NCBI GenBank assembly: GCA_003550625.1 | Contig: PUKU01000006.1 | Span: 1-11,513, forward strand | Reading direction: 5' to 3' | Length of the DNA stretch: 11,513 bases | Origin: Candidatus Aenigmatarchaeota archaeon | GTDB taxonomy: Archaea; Aenigmatarchaeota; Aenigmatarchaeia; PWEA01 | Shown: piece by piece, positions 7,901 through 11,513 of the stretch | Numbering within the stretch: position 1 is the stretch's first letter | How the letters are laid out: each line of letters begins with the position of its first letter | Position numbers and translations under genes: made by a program | Notes under the pieces: model-generated | Told to the model about the DNA's origin: nothing | Seen by the model: the letters and a program-made list of their open reading frames with translations, nothing else | Databases searched by the model: none

Positions 7901-8056
7901 TCCGGAGACGAAGCACTTCTTGTAGTTGAAACCTGGCACGTCCTGGCCCTGATGTTTATAATAGTAGCTGTGAGTATGCCCAGGGTATACAAGAGAAAAG
8001 ATCAGTACAGAAGGAGGATGGAGAAACTCAGAAAAAGGGTTGGAGAAAAGCTTTAA
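4889..8056 (+). CDS. Large membrane-anchored surface protein, paralogue of genes 1 (core) and 3
   Basis: About 1055 residues from ATG 4889. A signal peptide is clear (RRTMSKRS followed by LLLLLAVVTLTVTVITTG), with cleavage probable near TTAG-DVHY. The N-terminal block (about 4985-5690) is shared with gene 3: DILQ, EGTN, SLASP and LYLNTT (5102-5230). Next come a block containing YDWELIW and MPDIHQL (to about 6050), DUF11-like block I (about 6060-6540), a proline-rich linker (PEPDPTVPPTEPER, about 6548-6590), block II (about 6597-7040, MMLPEGTE), a further beta region, a terminal Ig-like domain (about 7609-7905), one transmembrane helix (about 7931-7981) and a basic tail of about 25 residues. 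Topology is N-out, C-in. There is a Cys-X4-Cys pair (codons 5483 and 5498), one further Cys near 7210, and at least 15 N-X-S/T sequons. No catalytic motif was recognised; a structural or adhesive surface role is inferred. It lies 8 bases after gene 1, so co-expression is likely. Confidence 0.9.
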   Translation: MIRRTMSKRSLLLLLAVVTLTVTVITTGSITTAGDVHYPESYVTERIISEWFPNGTMANEYGEGSVKVFTRDILQEVSLELSGKEGTNLLSTEAYRPSLASPARKPTKLYLNTTATDSRQDLNYDIHLEELDDIPRINITVDYENQKGGKDLHTSTNHFNFNVTIESNKLISETMFEFKSPKETGPMGQDSFDFSEPKCTEGHCTVYDLDNDTYHERVVWTGELNEGEPVNLSFEGETTPGENFQQDAPLRMSDGDYYATYDLGDTHTGIGFVSREGRGNVRSGMYMDEGRDENWVVRGFMKNRASVLEYDVDGWKFYKTGDTEPLMVSNESETIGPGESVYTDIYETEKGDKDMYYTLYDWELIWGDSIYEGFIEPTVRMPDIHQLVTGLDSDISLPRNDISRRDLDVKNKVRNLGDEEVEVENVEIFSDIPYYSEEEDPTSWSIDTGSVSLVYRNYTEDEMDSYDVTDYANITKIEPDETTDGLVHAEINITNSTIDRFRTNDELIMRYTITSDGSEDDMTYTFYSNSKLVSSSGTPDTDQTYKERFVQGAEPEPDPTVPPTEPERIEIDTVESTSSVITGNLVEVKRSDRIIDTGGRGFREVGFDMMLPEGTEIEVPSITIEHRKEDDGWYEISSGNYEVNEKGTSTVGDEKYQIYEIEMLDYGEHGFVLNDEDMVNITYNARLNRGSNEVITRLSGYDYYEDRFVYDEASTSIRVGWKLEELQVVRERWEQDKAAVGQPVRWTRKVSINNPNEETVSRTLEVDLPRESFSCHVNGKDLEIRDRRGNEFVSVDVKLSPMERKVLLLETYTPPVILEDESMEILQSNETSVKFLVENTVHNPSYHRYYEVYRTMDLRKEQVESAIISGQTTDYFMERDMLHIGPMDIPRDGRENISLVYRELPPVLVLSTAAKNFTDPENVEVSVLAVGGEGYKGGNIELSVFGPYPETGRVFSDLIGMPDSSIDRTFKIDMGGLPEGNYTLEANMRRGFQVIETDKTSFWISGDEALLVVETWHVLALMFIIVAVSMPRVYKRKDQYRRRMEKLRKRVGEKL

Positions 8057-8060
8057 ATAT
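8043..8060 (+). promoter_or_regulatory. Archaeal BRE/TATA promoter for gene 3, embedded in the end of gene 2
   Basis: GAGAAAAGC (8043-8051) followed directly by TTTAAATAT (8052-8060) matches the archaeal layout of a purine-rich BRE (about AAAnn) next to a TTTAWATA box. Transcription typically begins about 25-28 bases downstream of the TATA centre, near 8081-8084, which is just before the ATG at 8092 and predicts a leader of only about 8-11 bases. The element overlaps the last codons and stop of gene 2 (TAA at 8054-8056). Gene 3 may therefore be expressed independently as well as by read-through. Confidence 0.6.
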
Positions 8061-8091
8061 CTTTTGATGGATAACATTAGACACAGGTACT

Positions 8092-11000
8092 ATGAAGAAA
8101 AATGCGGCTTTGATGATGTTTTTTGCTTTCTCTCTGATACTCTCGGCCACAGTAAGTGCTTCTGTAGCTGGTCCCGCAGACTTTCACGAGGAAAATGTGG
8201 TTTCATACTACCAGTACGACGGGAGTGTACACGATGATATTACCTACTACGAACACGTGGATCACTGCGATGGGTATCCGTGTCGGTATGGACTTTTGGA
8301 AGTAGGAGTTCCAACGGAGGACGTACTACAGGACATCAGGGTGAACCTAACGGACACTGAAGGAACGAATCTCAACGATCCAGCTGCATTTAGGGGAGCA
8401 CTTGCATCACCCGGAGGCGACTGGAGTAGATCAAGGCTCTATATAAATACCACGGAAAGTTCGGAAGACAGACATTACAACATAACTGATACGGATATAG
8501 CACCGTCTATAGAACTGGAGATTGGTTGGGAAAACACCGAGCACGGTGGATCAGACCTTGTTGGAAGTTATGATATAGAACCAACAAACACATTAGAGTT
8601 CACCGCATCACTAACGAACACAGGAACAGAAGAACTGGACAACATAACAGCCGAGATAGTTTTTTACAACGACGAAAACGAATTGGACACTGCAAATATA
8701 ATATCAGTTACAGAACCCACAGTGGGTGAAGTAAACTTACACGACCACACGGGTACAGGTGAAGATGAAACCCTTACATGGGAAGATGGATCCATAACAG
8801 GCGGAGAAACAGAGGAAATAGTCTTTGAGGCTGAGATTGTACAGGGCGGAAATTTCCCTGTAGAACATGTTTCAGTAGAACTAGACGACGGGGAAGGTTT
8901 CCAGTCAGTACACCGACAGGACGATACATTCACAGGAATCGAAGTTATCGAAGAAGAGAGGTTTTCCCGTGGACCAATAAGACAGGGAACTGATCTATCA
9001 GAAGACGAAGGAACCTGGAGGATAAGAGGGTTAATAGAAAATCTGGCCGATGGTCTGACATACTACCTTGGTAACTGGGCACTTTATGAGGTCGACGAAG
9101 GAAACGGAAGCATAGTAGAACCATCAGTAGATGAAGGGGAGTTTGATATGGAGGTAACATCCGATGACGGACGTATCTACACCACGGACACCGGCAGCTG
9201 GTACGAACATGAAGGAGGGGAAAAGCCCTATTACGCTACAGAGATAGAATGGCATGTTATGTGGGATGAAGAAAACATGGGAAATCGTGACACAGAATCC
9301 CTTTCTATGCTGGATATGCCAGAACTCCACGTAGTTGAGATGGAAGAAGACAAGAACCTCGAGGGTACACTAAATCCGGAGACTAGTGGAGAACAGATAA
9401 ATATAAGCGACATGACATTTCACATTGGATCCGAGGACGCACCTGTCGAACATGTAGTTATAGAATCAATAATACCAGGTGAAACTGCAGAAGGAGATAC
9501 AGCAGAAGATCCCTTCTTCCAGATAGACGATGAAACACTGAAGGCTTGGTACTACGAAGACGGGGAAGATGATGGAACAGAGATAACGGAAGATGTTGAT
9601 ATAACGCACACACAGCCCGGAGAAGAAAGCAGTGGATATGTAAACCTTACAGCTGATCTGGATGGGGTCGGTGCTACAGGAGATTCTATAGGACCCGATG
9701 AAAGAATAGAGTTGGAGTACGAAGTATACAGCAATGTAGAAATGGTCGAGGGACACACCTTTGAATTCTCTGGCCAGAGCACATACGAAACGGAGTCAGG
9801 GACAGTACATACCAGGGAACACGAGGTAGAGTCAATAGCAGTATCTGCAAAAAGGTTAACAGGATTTAAAGATATATTCGCAGAAGACCCAGAAAACCCA
9901 ACCATAACACAGAGCCGTATAGTGATAGATGTTGTAGACGAGACCGAAGACGAACAGGGGATCGAGGATATAATATTCGTGGATTACCTACCCCAGGGAA
10001 TAGAGTTCGATGAAGGAAGTTACACAGGTGCAATAGATATCGAAAAGTGGGATCAAAGTGAAGGGGAATGGACTGCACCCGATTACTCAATAGATGAACT
10101 CGGTGAAGTAGAACTTCCCGACGGCACAACTGTAGATGCCTATGAGTATACTGAAGACGGAACGGATGGATGGACACTGAAAAACAACGAAACCTTAAGG
10201 GTATCCTACCAGTTCAACATAACCGAATCCGGAGTATATCAGATGCCCACTACAATAGCAGGATTTGACCCCGTTACAGGAACTGAAATGGGAACTACGG
10301 CAAGCGGTCTGTACAGGCTGGAGCTACCCGAACCTGAAAGAGATGTAAGGATAGAAAAGGGTGACGTAGGACTGGCTGCAAGACCAAAGGTTGGTGAACT
10401 GGTCGAATGGTTGAAACCGGTTGAAGTTTACAACCCGAACAACAGACCAGTGGATAGAGAGTTTGAAGTCGAACTTTTCGACGAGGTAGAAAACGCTTGG
10501 GTTATATTTACAGAGGACGGCGAGACCAAGACCATAGAGGGAAGATTGGTCGAAGGAAACAACGGTAAGATATTCAAATGGGAAGACAGAGTACCCGCCC
10601 TCTCCAGTAAAAGGTACGAGATAAGGATACTGACCATGCCGGTTTCCGAAGTAAACAGGGACATTGAAGTAGTCGAGGAGCTAGAAAACCAGATGGTAAA
10701 GCTTGACATGGACCTGTACCTGAGAAACTTTGCCGATGTGAACTATGACGAAGTGCTGATGGACCTTCCAATACCGGAGAGAAATATAATAGATGCAGTG
10801 GATGGATTTGGAGAAAAGATAAGGCACACAGGAACCGAAGACACCACTACGCTCATAATCGAAGAGTTCGGTGCAGATGAGTTAAAAACCATAACACTCA
10901 CTTACAAACAACCCTACCCTACCATAATTGTAACCCCAGAACAGGACGTATATGAAGCAGACGGACCCGTTAACCTCAGCGTACTTGTAATAAACGGCGG

Positions 11001-11343
11001 AGATAAAATAGAAAATCCGAAGATAGAAACAGCACTTTACAGTCCTGACATGAGAACGGTGGAATCAAGAATAAAGGAACTGGACAGCATGGAACCATTG
11101 GAGGAAACGGAACTACTTGAAAAATACGTGATATCTGCCCATGTCCCTTCGGGAGAATACCTTGCAGAGGTAAGGTTCCGGGAAGATTTTGCAACCCTGG
11201 CCACGGGAACAGGAAAGTTCTATGTAGAAGGAGCATTCAGTCCAGTATCTGCCCCGATAACCACGGCGATAGTCATACTTGCCCTAATGGGTGCAGGATA
11301 CATAACTTATAAGAGGGTAAAAAGTGTTAGTATAGAGAGGTGA
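8092..11343 (+). CDS. Large membrane-anchored surface protein, tandem paralogue of gene 2
   Basis: 1083 residues. ATG 8092 is followed by a clean signal peptide (MKKNAALMMFFAFSLILSA, probable cleavage near SASVAG). AGGT at 8085-8088 is a weak ribosome site 3 bases upstream. The order follows gene 2: an N-terminal block with DVLQ, EGTN, ALASP and LYINTT (8320-8454), a middle block (IEWHVMW, then MLDMPELH), DUF11-like block I (about 9410-9840), block II (about 9850-10310; VDYLPQGIEFDEG and PTTIAGFDPVT at 10246-10278), a further beta region, a terminal Ig-like domain (about 10930-11235), and a helix (about 11257-11313) ending in a short basic tail (YKRVKSVSIER). It lacks the proline-rich linker of gene 2. 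Its only cysteines are a Cys-X4-Cys pair, C59 and C64, at a different place from the pair in gene 2. At least ten N-X-S/T sequons are present and the ectodomain is strongly acidic. The role is inferred to be a structural surface subunit; function unknown. Confidence 0.9.
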   Translation: MKKNAALMMFFAFSLILSATVSASVAGPADFHEENVVSYYQYDGSVHDDITYYEHVDHCDGYPCRYGLLEVGVPTEDVLQDIRVNLTDTEGTNLNDPAAFRGALASPGGDWSRSRLYINTTESSEDRHYNITDTDIAPSIELEIGWENTEHGGSDLVGSYDIEPTNTLEFTASLTNTGTEELDNITAEIVFYNDENELDTANIISVTEPTVGEVNLHDHTGTGEDETLTWEDGSITGGETEEIVFEAEIVQGGNFPVEHVSVELDDGEGFQSVHRQDDTFTGIEVIEEERFSRGPIRQGTDLSEDEGTWRIRGLIENLADGLTYYLGNWALYEVDEGNGSIVEPSVDEGEFDMEVTSDDGRIYTTDTGSWYEHEGGEKPYYATEIEWHVMWDEENMGNRDTESLSMLDMPELHVVEMEEDKNLEGTLNPETSGEQINISDMTFHIGSEDAPVEHVVIESIIPGETAEGDTAEDPFFQIDDETLKAWYYEDGEDDGTEITEDVDITHTQPGEESSGYVNLTADLDGVGATGDSIGPDERIELEYEVYSNVEMVEGHTFEFSGQSTYETESGTVHTREHEVESIAVSAKRLTGFKDIFAEDPENPTITQSRIVIDVVDETEDEQGIEDIIFVDYLPQGIEFDEGSYTGAIDIEKWDQSEGEWTAPDYSIDELGEVELPDGTTVDAYEYTEDGTDGWTLKNNETLRVSYQFNITESGVYQMPTTIAGFDPVTGTEMGTTASGLYRLELPEPERDVRIEKGDVGLAARPKVGELVEWLKPVEVYNPNNRPVDREFEVELFDEVENAWVIFTEDGETKTIEGRLVEGNNGKIFKWEDRVPALSSKRYEIRILTMPVSEVNRDIEVVEELENQMVKLDMDLYLRNFADVNYDEVLMDLPIPERNIIDAVDGFGEKIRHTGTEDTTTLIIEEFGADELKTITLTYKQPYPTIIVTPEQDVYEADGPVNLSVLVINGGDKIENPKIETALYSPDMRTVESRIKELDSMEPLEETELLEKYVISAHVPSGEYLAEVRFREDFATLATGTGKFYVEGAFSPVSAPITTAIVILALMGAGYITYKRVKSVSIER
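11335..11343 (+). promoter_or_regulatory. Strong ribosome binding site for gene 4, overlapping the stop of gene 3
   Basis: GAGAGGTGA contains GAGGTGA, complementary to the usual archaeal 16S rRNA 3' end, and lies 4 bases before the ATG at 11348. Its last three bases are the TGA stop of gene 3. This is the best Shine-Dalgarno match in the window and fixes the start of gene 4; it also suggests coupled translation. Confidence 0.75.
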
Positions 11344-11347
11344 ACCA

Positions 11348-11513
11348 ATGTACGTCTTCGGAATAAACATACCCATACTGGAACTTCTTGTTATTCTCTG
11401 CATCGTAGTGGTAGTATATCTAGTGATCCTAGAGTTCGAGTTCAGGCAACAAAAAAAGATTCTCAAGGAGTTCGACGAAGAAGAGGTAAAGCTTTCTCAC
11501 GAGGTAAGGGAAC
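11348..11513 (+). CDS. Small single-helix membrane protein with charged cytoplasmic tail (3' partial)
   Basis: The first 55 residues are visible and the frame runs off the window. The protein opens MYVFGINIPILELLVILC, then a Val-rich helix (about residues 9-30, VVVVYLVILEFEF), then Arg-Gln-Gln-Lys-Lys and a highly charged, probably helical segment (ILKEFDEEEVKLSHEVRE) that could form a coiled coil. No signal peptide cleavage site is apparent, so the helix is probably a signal anchor with the charged tail in the cytoplasm. It does not belong to the family of genes 1-3. The 4-base gap and overlapping ribosome site suggest expression with gene 3; a role as an inner-face accessory of the surface proteins is only inference. 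Family not recognised. Confidence 0.75.
   Translation, partial: MYVFGINIPILELLVILCIVVVVYLVILEFEFRQQKKILKEFDEEEVKLSHEVRE

Noticed and set aside
8040..8237. Short forward open frame across the gene 2/gene 3 junction
   Set aside because: It overlaps the signal peptide region of gene 3 out of frame and has no support of its own; it is a shadow.

Overview
The window is almost wall-to-wall coding on the + strand: three very large genes for exported, membrane-anchored surface proteins, followed by the start of a fourth gene for a small membrane protein. Intergenic gaps are only 8, 35 and 4 bases. The arrangement reads as one operon-like block with an extra internal promoter before the third gene. 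No tRNA, rRNA, CRISPR array, transposase or other classical mobile element was seen.

The organism is most likely an archaeon. Supporting signs are a BRE/TATA-type promoter (8043-8060), a GAGGTGA ribosome binding site, heavy use of AGA/AGG for arginine and ATA for isoleucine, and proteins with an N-terminal signal peptide plus a single C-terminal membrane anchor instead of a sortase or lipobox signal. The ectodomains are very rich in Asp/Glu and carry many N-X-S/T sequons. That fits a halophilic or otherwise salt-adapted archaeon with a glycosylated surface. By feel (moderate GC, giant surface proteins) a DPANN lineage such as Nanohaloarchaeota is possible, but this is a guess.

Gene 1 (1-4880) enters the window already open, so its start lies upstream. 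It has a stalk of eight carboxypeptidase-regulatory-like beta-sandwich repeats. Between repeats 6 and 7 sits an InlB-B-repeat-like domain that is itself split by a LamG/concanavalin-A-like lectin domain. A core shared with genes 2 and 3 follows, then a transmembrane helix, a short basic cytoplasmic loop, a second hydrophobic helix and a final extracellular domain.

Genes 2 (4889-8056) and 3 (8092-11343) are tandem, strongly diverged paralogues of about 1055 and 1083 residues. Each has a signal peptide, a shared N-terminal domain, DUF11-like Ig domains, a terminal Ig-like domain and one C-terminal anchor. The C-terminal core of gene 1 belongs to the same family. Gene 4 (11348 onward) encodes a one-helix membrane protein with a charged cytoplasmic tail and looks translationally linked to gene 3.

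The working interpretation, which is inference, is a multi-subunit cell-surface assembly. Genes 2 and 3 would be scaffold subunits, gene 1 a long-stalked subunit carrying a probable carbohydrate-binding head, and gene 4 a possible inner-face accessory.
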